From Prochlorococcus marinus XMU1402 (lineage in GTDB: Bacteria > Cyanobacteriota > Cyanobacteriia > PCC-6307 > Cyanobiaceae): a stretch of DNA of 64,000 bases. The DNA lies in the NCBI RefSeq assembly GCF_017696205.1, contig NZ_JAAORD010000001.1, positions 620,001-684,000 on the forward strand, read 5' to 3'. Each line of letters opens with the position of its first letter. The stretch's first letter is position 1. Shown here one piece after another: positions 10,100 to 19,043 of this stretch. The translations under genes and the position numbers were made by a program. Under the pieces are notes generated by a model. That model searched no databases, was not told where the DNA came from, and saw only the letters and a program-made list of their open reading frames with translations.

Positions 10100-10990
10100 T
10101 TGGCTTTAATAATTCCTAGTAACTATCACAAGATTAGTGATGTTGAGAAAAACCACATATCTTGGATCGAACCAGAATTGGCAAAAAGACAGGATATACG
10201 TCCTCTTAGGATTGGTATTTTAAATATCATGCCTCTTGGCAAGCAGTATGAATTTAACTTACTACATCCACTTGGTTTATCACCTCTTCAAATTGAGCCA
10301 GTTTGGATAAAGCTTGAAACTCACTCTTATAAAACATGGGATCATAATCATCTAAATAATCTATACATTACTTGGGAAGAAGCAAATAATCCAGAATCGT
10401 TAGATGGAATCATTATTACTGGAGCGCCTATTGAACACCTAGCCTTTGAGGAGGTTAAGTATTGGGATGAATTTGTGAAAATTGTAAATGAAGCCAGAAA
10501 TTCTTGTGCGAGTACTCTTGGATTATGTTGGGCGGGCTTTGCGCTGGCTTATTTGGCAGGGGTTGATAAGCAAGTTTTTGATAGGAAATTATTTGGGGTA
10601 TTCCCTTTGAAAAGTCTTGTTCCCGGTCACCCTTTGATGGGTACACAAGATGATGAATTTATATGTCCTCAAAGTAGATTTGCGGGATTACCAGATTTGA
10701 AAATGGAGAAGGCCCAAAAAGAAGGGAAATTGAATTTGTTGGCTTATGGAGAAAACGTTGGATATACAATATTTGAATCTAAGGATCAAAAACAACTTAT
10801 GCATTTAGGTCATCCTGAATATACGGTGCATAGAATTATTAGTGAAATTGAAAGAGACAAAGAAAAGGGAGATGTACCTCCTCCTGAAAATTTTGATTTA
10901 AATAGTTCAAAAACCGCTTGGAGATCTCATAGGAATTTGCTTTTTCAGCAATGGCTTTGGTTTTGTTATCAACAAGTTAGTCTTAATTAA
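10100..10990 (+). CDS. metA: homoserine O-acyltransferase, probably acetyl-CoA dependent
   Basis: A 296-residue MetA-type acyltransferase activating homoserine. The catalytic Cys143 sits in TLGLCWAGFALAYL and the His/Glu pair in HLGHPEYTVHR. E112 in TGAPIEHLAFEEV aligns with position 111 of characterised MetA proteins, where Glu favours acetyl-CoA and Gly succinyl-CoA. With metY upstream this supports O-acetylhomoserine as the intermediate. The start is TTG at 10100 with an AGGAAAGGAG ribosome-binding site just upstream. Confidence 0.93.
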   Translation: MALIIPSNYHKISDVEKNHISWIEPELAKRQDIRPLRIGILNIMPLGKQYEFNLLHPLGLSPLQIEPVWIKLETHSYKTWDHNHLNNLYITWEEANNPESLDGIIITGAPIEHLAFEEVKYWDEFVKIVNEARNSCASTLGLCWAGFALAYLAGVDKQVFDRKLFGVFPLKSLVPGHPLMGTQDDEFICPQSRFAGLPDLKMEKAQKEGKLNLLAYGENVGYTIFESKDQKQLMHLGHPEYTVHRIISEIERDKEKGDVPPPENFDLNSSKTAWRSHRNLLFQQWLWFCYQQVSLN

Positions 10991-10995
10991 CTTTT

Positions 10996-12561
10996 TTAAT
11001 GAGCGCTTTCAATACCACCTAGTCTTTCAAATAAGTTAAGACTTTCTTTATTTAATCCTACAATTTCAACTTTAGAACCACCATTCTGGAATTTTCTAAT
11101 AATTTGCTCAAGAGCAACAACGCCACTTTGATCCCAAATATGAGCTGAAGACATATCAATTACAATATTTTCAGGGTGTTCATGAATATCAAATCCTTGT
11201 AAAAAATAAATTTTACTCACAAAAAATAATTGTCCTTTTACTTTGTAGGTAATCAAATTATTTTCTTTAGCTCTTGAGACAGTTATAACTTTTGCGACTT
11301 TTCTGCTGAAAAGAATTGCAGCTAATGCAACTCCTGCAATAACTCCAAGCGCAAGGTTATGAGGTTTTGTAAGCATTGTAACTGCAAAAGTCATAAGCAT
11401 TACTGCAGTATCGCTTTTAGGTATCTTTCTAATATTTTTTAATCCATTTAAATCTGCTGTACTTATTGCGATTGTTATCATGATTGCTACTAAAGCAGCC
11501 ATTGGTATTGCTCCAATCCAAGACTTCAAGAGGATAATCATAATTAGTAAAGATATACCTGAGGAGAGGGTTGATAATCTAGATTTGCCACCATTTTCAG
11601 TATTCATAACAGATTGCCCAACTAAGGCACATCCTGCCATCCCACCAAATAAGGATGCCACAATATTCGCGATTCCCTGTCCTCTTGCTTCTTTATTTTT
11701 ATTAGAACTTGTATCAGTTACATCGTCTAAAATGTCTTGAGTTAAAAAGGTTTCCATTAAACCAACGAGAGATATTGCAAGTGAAGTCGGCAAAATTACC
11801 CCTAATGTTTCAAAACTAAAAGGTACTTTCCCATTTTCTATTGATCCAAAAGGGAGAGAAATACTTGGTAATCCATCAGGTAATTTACCCAAATCGCTAA
11901 CTGTTGGGACATCTAGATTAAAGAATATGCTTATAAAAGTAATTACTACTATTGCGATAAGTTGAGATGGGATTACTTTTGTGATTTTTGGAAGCCCATA
12001 GATAATTACTAATCCTAGGATTACAAGAATCCAAACTACTGGAATCTGAGAGTTAATTGGATATTGACTAATAGTTTGTTCAACTAATCCTTTTGATTCT
12101 CTAATACCTATTCCTAACTGAGGTAGTTGTGCTTGAAATATTAAAAGTGCCAATGCATTTACAAATCCACTTAATACTCCTGTTGGAACGAATCGCATTT
12201 GGTAGGCAAGTCTTAAATATCCCCAAAGAATTTGGAATATTCCAGTTAATATTCCAGCTGCAATAAGATATGGGACTCCTAATCCCGGAGCTTGTGATTC
12301 TCCATAAGCAACAAGTCCAGTCATTAAAAGAGCTGTTGAACCTGTGGCTGAAGTGATCATCCCCCTTCTTCCTCCAACAATCGCAATTGTTATAGATAAG
12401 CAAAATGCACCAAAAAGGCCAACTTTAGGATCTACACCAGCTATACCTGAAAAAGCAATTGCTTCTGGGATCATTGCAAAAGCAACAACCAAGCCAGAGA
12501 GAATGTTTGACTTTGGATCATCTAACCAATTTTTAGATAAATATCTTGAGAAATTTGACAT
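10996..12561 (-). CDS. SulP-family anion transporter with STAS domain (BicA-like)
   Basis: A 521-residue membrane protein. It opens with the SulP motif around NILSGLVVAFAMIPEAIAFSGIAGVDP, contains ~10-12 hydrophobic segments and ends in a STAS domain (LFFVSKIYFLQGF...VIDMSSAHIWDQSGVVALEQIIRKF). Cyanobacterial members include the Na+-dependent bicarbonate transporter BicA, part of the CO2-concentrating mechanism; sulfate transport is the alternative. It is convergent with metA, only 5 bases apart. Confidence 0.88.
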   Translation of the reverse strand: MSNFSRYLSKNWLDDPKSNILSGLVVAFAMIPEAIAFSGIAGVDPKVGLFGAFCLSITIAIVGGRRGMITSATGSTALLMTGLVAYGESQAPGLGVPYLIAAGILTGIFQILWGYLRLAYQMRFVPTGVLSGFVNALALLIFQAQLPQLGIGIRESKGLVEQTISQYPINSQIPVVWILVILGLVIIYGLPKITKVIPSQLIAIVVITFISIFFNLDVPTVSDLGKLPDGLPSISLPFGSIENGKVPFSFETLGVILPTSLAISLVGLMETFLTQDILDDVTDTSSNKNKEARGQGIANIVASLFGGMAGCALVGQSVMNTENGGKSRLSTLSSGISLLIMIILLKSWIGAIPMAALVAIMITIAISTADLNGLKNIRKIPKSDTAVMLMTFAVTMLTKPHNLALGVIAGVALAAILFSRKVAKVITVSRAKENNLITYKVKGQLFFVSKIYFLQGFDIHEHPENIVIDMSSAHIWDQSGVVALEQIIRKFQNGGSKVEIVGLNKESLNLFERLGGIESAH

Positions 12562-12591
12562 TTTAAGTTTCTTTATAATTAAGAAGTTAAC

Positions 12592-13866
12592 TCATAGAGG
12601 AGGCAAAATACCTTGTGGGTCAAAAATATTCTTTAAAGTTTTTAATTCATTCATCCTATTTCCAAAGGCTAATGTAATTTCTTCTTCATGAAAATTTAAA
12701 TGATTATGCAATTGGGCTAAGTGAATATTTGGATAAAACCTTTTTAGCTTGCTCCATGATTTATAAATCCATTCCAGAGCGACTTCTTTTTCTTGAAGAT
12801 CATTTTTTTTCCATGATGCATATATCCATGGTTTCCAAGTACTTTTTCTATGAACAAAAAAGCTTGCTCCATGATTTAACTTTTTAGTTTTTCCACCTAA
12901 TTGTTGAGAAGCAATATAACAGGAATTATTAGGTTTATTATCCATTATTTCACTCAAACACTTTATAAAAATTGGGATATCATTTTTTAAATCTTCTCCA
13001 AGAAGACTAATTACCTCAGAATGATTATTTGCATTCAGCTCATATAAATTCAATTCCTTTGGAAAAAAATTAATTTTATTAAAGTTTTCATAAAATTGTT
13101 TTTCTAGAGCGGGAAATTTGCCTAGAGGCATTAAGTATTCTTCTGTTCTTTTATCCTCTAAATTATTGAGTTCAGCAAAAATATATATATAAATTTTTTG
13201 GGCATAAATCCATTGCAGACTAATATTTTCTGGAAATTCTTCTGATAGTTTTATTATTTCTGAAAGTTCATTTAGATTTACAAATCCTTCAATAACCTTT
13301 ATTTGCTTAGATTGGATAGTCTTAAGTTCTATTTCGGTAATAATTGAAAAGAAGGGTGCTGCGCCTTTAATTGCTTCCCAAATCAATTGTTCTTCTAGAT
13401 TTATTTGATTTTTTTTTAAAGAGATAAATGTGCCATTTCCCAAGAAACCTTTTATTGATTCAATGTTATCAATGGCTAATCCGTACGCTCTACTGAGTGG
13501 GCTTACTCCACCAGTGAGTATATAGCCTGCTCCAGGAAGTTTAGAAAGTCCGATTGGAAAACTTCGATTATGTTTTTGTAAATGATTTACTAGATTCCCC
13601 ATTCTTACTCCACCTCCAATTGTTACTAAATTGGTTTTTCTATCTAGGTGAATTTTGTTGTAATTTTTTCTTAGATCAAGAGTTGTAAAACCATTTTTTG
13701 CACAGCTAGAGGTTGTACCTCCACTACATACGCAAAGGTGCTCGAATTCTTCATTAGAATAATTATCCTTATAAAACAAGGATTCATCAACGTCATAAAT
13801 TAATTTCTTTAATTTTGCATCTTTTGAGTTGATATTTGGAACTTCAAGCAAACTATTATTTTTCAC
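12592..13866 (-). CDS. FAD-linked oxidase (FAD_binding_4 type)
   Basis: A 424-residue flavoprotein of the PCMH/VAO type: VCSGGTTSSCAKNGFTTLDLRKNYNKI, VTIGGGVRMGNLVNHLQKHNRSFPIGLSKLPGAGYILTGGVSPLSRAYGLAIDNI, and a C-terminal HLAQLHNHLNFHEEEITLAFGNRMNELKTLKNIFDPQGILPP. These are typical of glycolate or berberine-bridge-like oxidases. The substrate is unknown. It lies just upstream of and co-directional with the SulP transporter (30-base gap). Confidence 0.82.
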   Translation of the reverse strand: MKNNSLLEVPNINSKDAKLKKLIYDVDESLFYKDNYSNEEFEHLCVCSGGTTSSCAKNGFTTLDLRKNYNKIHLDRKTNLVTIGGGVRMGNLVNHLQKHNRSFPIGLSKLPGAGYILTGGVSPLSRAYGLAIDNIESIKGFLGNGTFISLKKNQINLEEQLIWEAIKGAAPFFSIITEIELKTIQSKQIKVIEGFVNLNELSEIIKLSEEFPENISLQWIYAQKIYIYIFAELNNLEDKRTEEYLMPLGKFPALEKQFYENFNKINFFPKELNLYELNANNHSEVISLLGEDLKNDIPIFIKCLSEIMDNKPNNSCYIASQQLGGKTKKLNHGASFFVHRKSTWKPWIYASWKKNDLQEKEVALEWIYKSWSKLKRFYPNIHLAQLHNHLNFHEEEITLAFGNRMNELKTLKNIFDPQGILPPL

Positions 13867-13907
13867 TACATGATATTGTTCTTTACTATTATGGTATAAG
13901 TAATAAC

Positions 13908-15035
13908 TTGATTTTGGATAATTTAGACTCGAAGTTAAATAATCAAGTCGCGATACTTATCTGTGGACACGGTAGTAGAAATAAACTAGCCATTACTGAA
14001 TTTCAAGAATTAACTACGTTTATCCAAAAAAGATATCCAAACTTTTTGGTTGAATATGGTTTCTTGGAATTTGCTAAACCTTCACTTGTTGATGCTCTAG
14101 ACAAATTAAGAGATCTTTCTATAAAAAAAGTTATTGCAATACCCGCAATGCTTTTCGCTGCTGGCCATGTGAAAAATGATATACCTAGCTTGCTTACGAA
14201 TTATTCAAGTAAAACAGGTATTGAAATAATTTATGGAAGAGAATTAGGTATTAATAATTTAATGATTAGTGCAGCTTGTGAAAGAGTTAAAGATGTATTT
14301 AAAAAAAATAATACTCTCAAACCTGAAGAATCATTATTAGTTGTCGTTGGTAGAGGTTCTTCTGACCCGGATGCGAATTCCAATGTTTCAAAAATTACGA
14401 GAATGATAGTAGAAGGTATTGGTTTAGGGTGGGGGGAAACAGTTTTTTCTGGGGTAACTTTCCCTCTAGTTGAACCTGGCTTGAAAAATGTTGTGAGACT
14501 TGGTTATAAAAATATAATTATTTTTCCTTATTTCCTTTTCTCAGGAGTCCTTGTCACAAGAATAAAAAGGCAAAGCGATTTAGTTGCCATTAATAATCCA
14601 AATGTTTCATTTATACATGCAAAATATCTTTCTTCACAGTCCTATGTGGTCGATACTTTTGTAGAAAGGATTGAAGAGATTCTTAATAACGAAGGTAATA
14701 ATTTTATGAATTGCTCAACTTGCAAATATAGATCAAATTTATTTGGCTTTGAAAAAGAAGTTGGAATGGTACAAGAAAGTCATCATGACCATGTGGAGGG
14801 TTTGGGTATCAGTTGTGATTTATGTGATGCTGAATGTAATGGTGCTTGTGAAATACAAAATCAAATACTAATTCATAACCAAGAAAAATCAAACTCAGGA
14901 GGAGATAACTTAGAACATGAATTTGTAGAGGCTCATCAACATGAAGATAATCACCATCACCATCACCATAATATTTATCCAAATTCAAAACACCCTTTAG
15001 GACCTGTCACGCTTCGCTTGCCTAATAAAGACTAA
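13908..15035 (+). CDS. cbiX: sirohydrochlorin cobalto-/ferrochelatase CbiX with Cys- and His-rich tail
   Basis: Long-form CbiX. AILICGHGSRN carries the metal/substrate His, then GFLEFAKPSLVDAL, IPAMLFAAGHVKNDIP and VVGRGSSDPDAN, with a second half-repeat (GVTFPLVEPGLKN, IIFPYFLFSGVLVTRIKR). The tail has CSTCKYR, ISCDLCDAECNGACE and a natural HHHHHH run, as in long CbiX proteins with Fe-S and metal-storage tails. It inserts metal into sirohydrochlorin for B12 or siroheme. The frame is open upstream to an ATG at 13836, but that overlaps the divergent oxidase start; I prefer TTG 13908. Confidence 0.88.
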   Translation: MILDNLDSKLNNQVAILICGHGSRNKLAITEFQELTTFIQKRYPNFLVEYGFLEFAKPSLVDALDKLRDLSIKKVIAIPAMLFAAGHVKNDIPSLLTNYSSKTGIEIIYGRELGINNLMISAACERVKDVFKKNNTLKPEESLLVVVGRGSSDPDANSNVSKITRMIVEGIGLGWGETVFSGVTFPLVEPGLKNVVRLGYKNIIIFPYFLFSGVLVTRIKRQSDLVAINNPNVSFIHAKYLSSQSYVVDTFVERIEEILNNEGNNFMNCSTCKYRSNLFGFEKEVGMVQESHHDHVEGLGISCDLCDAECNGACEIQNQILIHNQEKSNSGGDNLEHEFVEAHQHEDNHHHHHHNIYPNSKHPLGPVTLRLPNKD

Positions 15036-15416
15036 ATCTTAAGAAATTCCGTTGAAAATCAATGAATCATCCGTCTCTTTCTTGACTTAGTCTTAATAGA
15101 CTCACTACATATAAGTATTCTTAATATAAAATCTTGAAAGTATTTTGAGCTAGATTTTCCACAATTTACAGGTTGTTTTCCACGTCCAAATCCACATTGG
15201 ACTAGAACTGCCAGTATTTTTCAAAAAAAACAGGACTTCAACATTATTGTTGACTTTTCTCTAAGAACTATTCAATTTCCTTATTTAGAAAGGCATTTTT
15301 TTAAAAAACAATTTATAACATGAGTCTCATTTGATAATTTGAAAAGTTTCATAGCAGATATTTTTTGATTTTTTTAGAAAAAAATATCATTATAAATATG
15401 ATAAAAATATAGATTT
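15036..15416. other. 380-base intergenic region with DnaA-box-like sites and a palindrome
   Basis: I see no coding frame. It contains three sites close to the DnaA box (15155-15163, 15176-15184, 15188-15196) and, just before the DUF2811 gene, a 10-base inverted repeat GATATTTTTT/AAAAAATATC around 15358-15389 that could be an operator or a hairpin in its leader. Confidence 0.4.
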
Positions 15417-15674
15417 ATGGATCCAATCAGCAATTCTAATTTAAATGATAAGAAACGTTTAGAGTGCTCTTCAAATAAAGTTTCGTTAGAAACAGAGCTT
15501 TCAGAAACTCTTTACAAAACTATGAAAGATTTCGTATTAAGTAATCCAACTTGGGATCAATATAAGCTTATAAATTCGGCTTTAGCTTCTTTTCTCGTAC
15601 AAAACGGATGTACAGATAATTCTGTCTCAGAAATTTATTTAAATCAATTATTTACACCTTCTAAGTCTTTTTAA
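15417..15674 (+). CDS. DUF2811 family protein
   Basis: An 85-residue small soluble protein with the cyanobacterial DUF2811 pattern: VSLETELSETLYKTMKDFVLSNPTWDQYKLINSALASFLVQNG. The pattern VxxExxxxxxLxxxMxxFxxxxPxWDQxxxxxxALxxFLxQNG is what I recognise. Function is unknown; it resembles small ribbon-helix-helix-like regulators only in size. Overlaps the 3' end of the convergent GMC oxidoreductase by 14 bases. Confidence 0.8.
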   Translation: MDPISNSNLNDKKRLECSSNKVSLETELSETLYKTMKDFVLSNPTWDQYKLINSALASFLVQNGCTDNSVSEIYLNQLFTPSKSF

Positions 15675-17301
15675 TATTTAAACAGGCTCTTCTGCTCAAA
15701 GCCATCATTGTAAGTGTGGGGCTTTGCCAAGATGATGTCGGCCAGCATGCTCCATCTAGTACCAATACATTCTTACATCTCCATAATCTATTAAATTTAT
15801 CAACTACGCTATTTTCTTCATTTATTCCCATTGGAGCTCCCCCTACCTCATGAATGTAATATCCAGGAGGAGGAGGACTATTTGAAAGTGCTATCAAATT
15901 TTTTGTAATTAAACTCCCTAAAGGGATATTTATTAGTTCATCAATATTATTTATTTTTCCATTTGCAGCTTTGACTGATTTTTGTATTGTTTTTTCCATA
16001 TGTTTTGCCATATTTAACTCATTCTCGCTCCATTCGAATTCAATGTAGGGGATTGGGATTCCCCATTCATCTGTTTTTCTTGAGAGAGAGACTGAGTTTT
16101 TCTCTCTAGGGAGGACTTCGCCATGGGCGATAAGAAAGCCAATGGATGTGTTTTTGTCTTTTTGCAAAAATTTAGGTATCCCTAATCTATCAATTGCCCC
16201 CCAGATTCCATAACCTCTATGGAAATTTATGTTCTCAATTTCAGGTAAATTTGAACCAAAAGGAATAAAGAAGCTACCAGCTCCAGAAAGATCGGGAGGA
16301 TTATCTAATTGTCTATCTGAGTTTTTTGTTCTTGGGACTGAAAAAAATCTACAGATAGATATGTGATCCATGAGGTATCTACCTAATTTCCCAGAATTAT
16401 CTTTAAACCCTGCAGAATTCGATTTGTATTCTGAATTCAGTAGTATTCTCAGTGTTGAAATTGTTGATGCGCAAAGAAGAATTAAATCACAATCCAATAT
16501 TTCTTTGTGTCCATTTTCAAGGTTTATAATCGTCAGTTTTGAGGCAAGCTCTGTTATCTTGTTAATCTCAAAAGACTCAACTAAATGATTAGAGATTATT
16601 TGTACATTGCCAGTATCTAAAGCTTTCTTAAAAGTGCTTCCTACACTAGAGGACTTGGGCCATTCTTTATCTTTTACTGATGAATTACGGTCAAAGCCTC
16701 TTGATTGGATAAATGGATAGTTTAATTTTGATTTAACGTTGCTGCCAAAAACTTTTTCGTTTTCTGTAAGAGGTATTTCACCAATATATTTACCATTTGG
16801 GACTTCCTTAATATTATCTTTTTGTCCATATATTCCACAGAAACTTTCAATGAAATCATAGTGAGGAGATAGTTCATCGTATGAAATAGGCCAGTTTGGT
16901 CCGAATCCGTCTTTTTTAGCTGGTTGTAAATCGTCTGAAGAAAGTCTTAATGTTATACCTCCCCAAGTTAATGATCTCCCCCCATATTGTTTACCTTGAG
17001 TCCAAAGGAAAGGCTTTTTCTTATGGAAGTCATAAGGATGTTTCAATTCATTTGAATATAAATCAGGATTATTTTTCCAATAACCTGGATGTTGGCATTG
17101 ATTGGTATGTTTTTTTGTTAAAACTCCTGATAATCTTTTTAATGTATTTTTTGGCTCATAATTACTAGCCTCAAGCCTGTTAATTTTTGGTCCTGCTTCT
17201 ATTACTAAAACTTTTATACCCTGCTCTGCCAATGTAAGTGCTGCTATTCCTCCTGTAGCACCAGAACCAACAACAATAGCATCATAAGGACTTATATTCA
17301 A
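15661..17301 (-). CDS. GMC-family FAD oxidoreductase
   Basis: A 546-residue flavoprotein. The N-terminal FAD motif DAIVVGSGATGGIAALTLAEQGIKVLVIEAG is followed by GGRSLTWGGITLRL. The C-terminus has HEVGGAPMGINEENSVVDKFNRLWRCKNVLVLDGACWPTSSWQSPTLTMMALSRRA, the glucose-methanol-choline signature. It oxidises an alcohol or sugar; the substrate is unknown. No signal peptide, so probably cytosolic or thylakoid-associated. Confidence 0.9.
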   Translation of the reverse strand: MNISPYDAIVVGSGATGGIAALTLAEQGIKVLVIEAGPKINRLEASNYEPKNTLKRLSGVLTKKHTNQCQHPGYWKNNPDLYSNELKHPYDFHKKKPFLWTQGKQYGGRSLTWGGITLRLSSDDLQPAKKDGFGPNWPISYDELSPHYDFIESFCGIYGQKDNIKEVPNGKYIGEIPLTENEKVFGSNVKSKLNYPFIQSRGFDRNSSVKDKEWPKSSSVGSTFKKALDTGNVQIISNHLVESFEINKITELASKLTIINLENGHKEILDCDLILLCASTISTLRILLNSEYKSNSAGFKDNSGKLGRYLMDHISICRFFSVPRTKNSDRQLDNPPDLSGAGSFFIPFGSNLPEIENINFHRGYGIWGAIDRLGIPKFLQKDKNTSIGFLIAHGEVLPREKNSVSLSRKTDEWGIPIPYIEFEWSENELNMAKHMEKTIQKSVKAANGKINNIDELINIPLGSLITKNLIALSNSPPPPGYYIHEVGGAPMGINEENSVVDKFNRLWRCKNVLVLDGACWPTSSWQSPTLTMMALSRRACLNIKKT

Positions 17302-17407
17302 AATCTAGTTTATGATTTCTTATTTTAATAAATATAGCATTCAGTAAATAATTAATTTTTAGATTTCAACTTAAGAAGTTAGAATTTGTTGAAATACTAT
17401 TCAAAAA

Positions 17408-17881
17408 ATGAGATTTATAATTTTAACTGTTTTAATGATTATTTTAACTCTCCCTTCTAGAAGCTTCGCTGCATTGGATTATGGTAAACAATCCTTGGTA
17501 GGAGCAGATTTTTCTGGATCTGATTTAAAAGGAGCAACTTTTTATTTGACTGATTTACAAGACGCAAATTTATCAGATTGTGAGCTCCAAAACGCGACTC
17601 TTTATGGAGCAAAATTGAAAGATACTAATTTAAGTAATTCCAATTTAAGAGAAGTAACATTAGACTCAGCTGTTTTAGATGGAACAGATTTATCAAATAC
17701 TAACTTAGAGGATTCTTTTGCTTATAGTACTCAGTTTGAAAATGTAAAAATCCAAGGCGCAGACTTCACAAATGTTTTTTTGCCAAATGATATTGTTAGG
17801 AAATTTTGTGAAAGTGCCTCTGGTACTAATCCATTCACAAATAGAGACACTAGAGAAACTTTAGAGTGTGATTACATTTAA
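17408..17881 (+). CDS. secreted pentapeptide-repeat protein
   Basis: A 157-residue protein. The first ~22 residues form a signal peptide (hydrophobic core, SFAALDYG cleavage region), pointing to the periplasm or thylakoid lumen. Residues ~30-125 are A(D/N)LXX pentapeptide repeats (GADFSGSDLKGATF, DLQDANLSDCELQNATLYGAKLKDTNLSNSNL), forming a right-handed quadrilateral beta-helix. The C-terminus has two Cys residues (KFCESASG, LECDYI) that could form a disulfide. Lumenal pentapeptide proteins are common in cyanobacteria; the role is unknown. Confidence 0.88.
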   Translation: MRFIILTVLMIILTLPSRSFAALDYGKQSLVGADFSGSDLKGATFYLTDLQDANLSDCELQNATLYGAKLKDTNLSNSNLREVTLDSAVLDGTDLSNTNLEDSFAYSTQFENVKIQGADFTNVFLPNDIVRKFCESASGTNPFTNRDTRETLECDYI

Positions 17882-17883
17882 AT

Positions 17884-18276
17884 TTATGCACATAAAAGTT
17901 CTTTTTTAATTTTTCTTTGTTTATAAAATGATCTTCCAATAGGCCAACCTAAAGTAGACAAGTGTCTCATTAAATGACTTGAGTATTCGAAAAAAAGATT
18001 GTCTGAATATTTGATACCAAGTTCTTTTAGAGTGGTTATTAATAAAAATAGATCTTTTTTGTTGCCTTTTTTCATATCCAATAAAATTAATGCCTCACTA
18101 GATATTTTTTTTTCGAGAACCTTATCATTTTCAGCAAAACCAACTCTAAGTGAATTAAATTCATCAGAATAAAGAGTATAAATTATTCCATCTTTAAATT
18201 TATCTGTAAAATTATCTTCATTAAAACTTGATGACATTGATGTTTTGTATCCTTTTATGATTTTTCTGTTATTCAT
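17884..18276 (-). CDS. hypothetical protein, weakly GIY-YIG/T5orf172-like
   Basis: A 130-residue protein, second gene of a two-gene unit with the RHH-like protein (2-base gap). The stretch IIYTLYSDEFNSLRVGFAEND followed by MKKGNKKDLFLLITTLKELGI faintly recalls the start of GIY-YIG/T5orf172 domains, but catalytic Arg and Glu are not clear, so I do not claim nuclease function. It ends with WPIGRSFYKQRKIKKELLCA. The operator array upstream of the first gene probably governs both. Confidence 0.6.
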   Translation of the reverse strand: MNNRKIIKGYKTSMSSSFNEDNFTDKFKDGIIYTLYSDEFNSLRVGFAENDKVLEKKISSEALILLDMKKGNKKDLFLLITTLKELGIKYSDNLFFEYSSHLMRHLSTLGWPIGRSFYKQRKIKKELLCA

Positions 18277-18278
18277 AA

Positions 18279-18776
18279 TTATTTAATTTTATTCTGAGCT
18301 ATTTCGTATTTCTCCAATAAATTGTTAACTTCTGCCAGTGCAATCCTTTTTTGACAGGCCGAATCATATCTATTTATTGCTATTGAAGGTATTGAACCTT
18401 TGCTTTTCATTTCCCTTATACCAGTTTCTAAACATTGAAAAGCAACACTAGATAGATCCCGCCCCTCAGCTGCAGCCCAAACTTTCAAAAGATAAGTAAG
18501 ATTCGATGGTACTGAGATCTGAACTTTGTTCGAATTTGAAGTATTTAACGCAATATCATCGAGACTAATTTCTTTCGAGGAAATAGTTTCTTTAACCTTT
18601 TTTTTAAAAAATTTTACTTGGCTTATAACGTCCTCTTGATTGTTTATTTTTTGTTCTATTTTAAATAACTCTTCTTCAGAATTAATTAAAGCTTCTAATG
18701 CCCATTTAGCATCATCTTTCGCAACAGCTGTTTTATCAAGCCATTCATCTCTTATTTTTGACCAATTACTAGGCAT
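18279..18776 (-). CDS. ribbon-helix-helix-like DNA-binding protein (putative)
   Basis: A 165-residue protein. The N-terminal half is helical and charged (coiled-coil-like). The C-terminal half has VQISVPSNLTYLLKVWAAAEGRDLSSVAFQCLETGIREMKSKG (~90-132), a strand-helix-helix arrangement like CopG/Arc RHH proteins. It is the first gene of an operon with the 130-residue protein, and its upstream region carries four AATTCTA repeats and a perfect 16-base palindrome, consistent with autoregulation (inference). Confidence 0.65.
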   Translation of the reverse strand: MPSNWSKIRDEWLDKTAVAKDDAKWALEALINSEEELFKIEQKINNQEDVISQVKFFKKKVKETISSKEISLDDIALNTSNSNKVQISVPSNLTYLLKVWAAAEGRDLSSVAFQCLETGIREMKSKGSIPSIAINRYDSACQKRIALAEVNNLLEKYEIAQNKIK

Positions 18777-18789
18777 AAGCTTTATGCGA

Positions 18790-18872
18790 CAATTCTATAA
18801 TATACAATTCTAAATAGATTGTCTATGAATTCTATATAGAATTGATATAGATTGTATAAAGTTTAATTCTAT
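18790..18872. promoter_or_regulatory. operator-like repeat array upstream of the RHH-like gene
   Basis: AATTCTA occurs at 18791, 18806, 18828 and 18865; the third forms a perfect 16-base palindrome (AATTCTATATAGAATT, 18828-18843). ATAGATTGT occurs directly repeated at 18814-18822 and 18847-18855, 33 bases apart, about three helical turns. The array starts about 14 bases from the start codon of the 18776 gene. It fits cooperative binding by a small dimeric repressor; direct evidence is the repeats only. Confidence 0.6.
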
Positions 18873-19043
18873 TTTTCAGGAATTCCTCAACTTAAAATAA
18901 TCTTTTATAGCAATTAAAAATGCGGAATTTTCTAATATGTTCTTATAAGCGTCTCCCTCCCCGTTAATTGAAAACAATGTATTAGTTAATTCAATCTTTT
19001 TTAACTTAGCTATTTGTTTATTTACTTAAAAACATTAGAGCTT

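Noticed and set aside
13836-13907. ATG 13836 as the start of CbiX
   Set aside because: It lies within the start of the divergent FAD oxidase gene, and the extra residues (ELQANYYFSLHDIVLYYYG) do not belong to the family.
14940-14970. Hexahistidine run as a sign of vector contamination
   Set aside because: It lies inside the natural His-rich tail of CbiX, surrounded by native AT-rich coding sequence.
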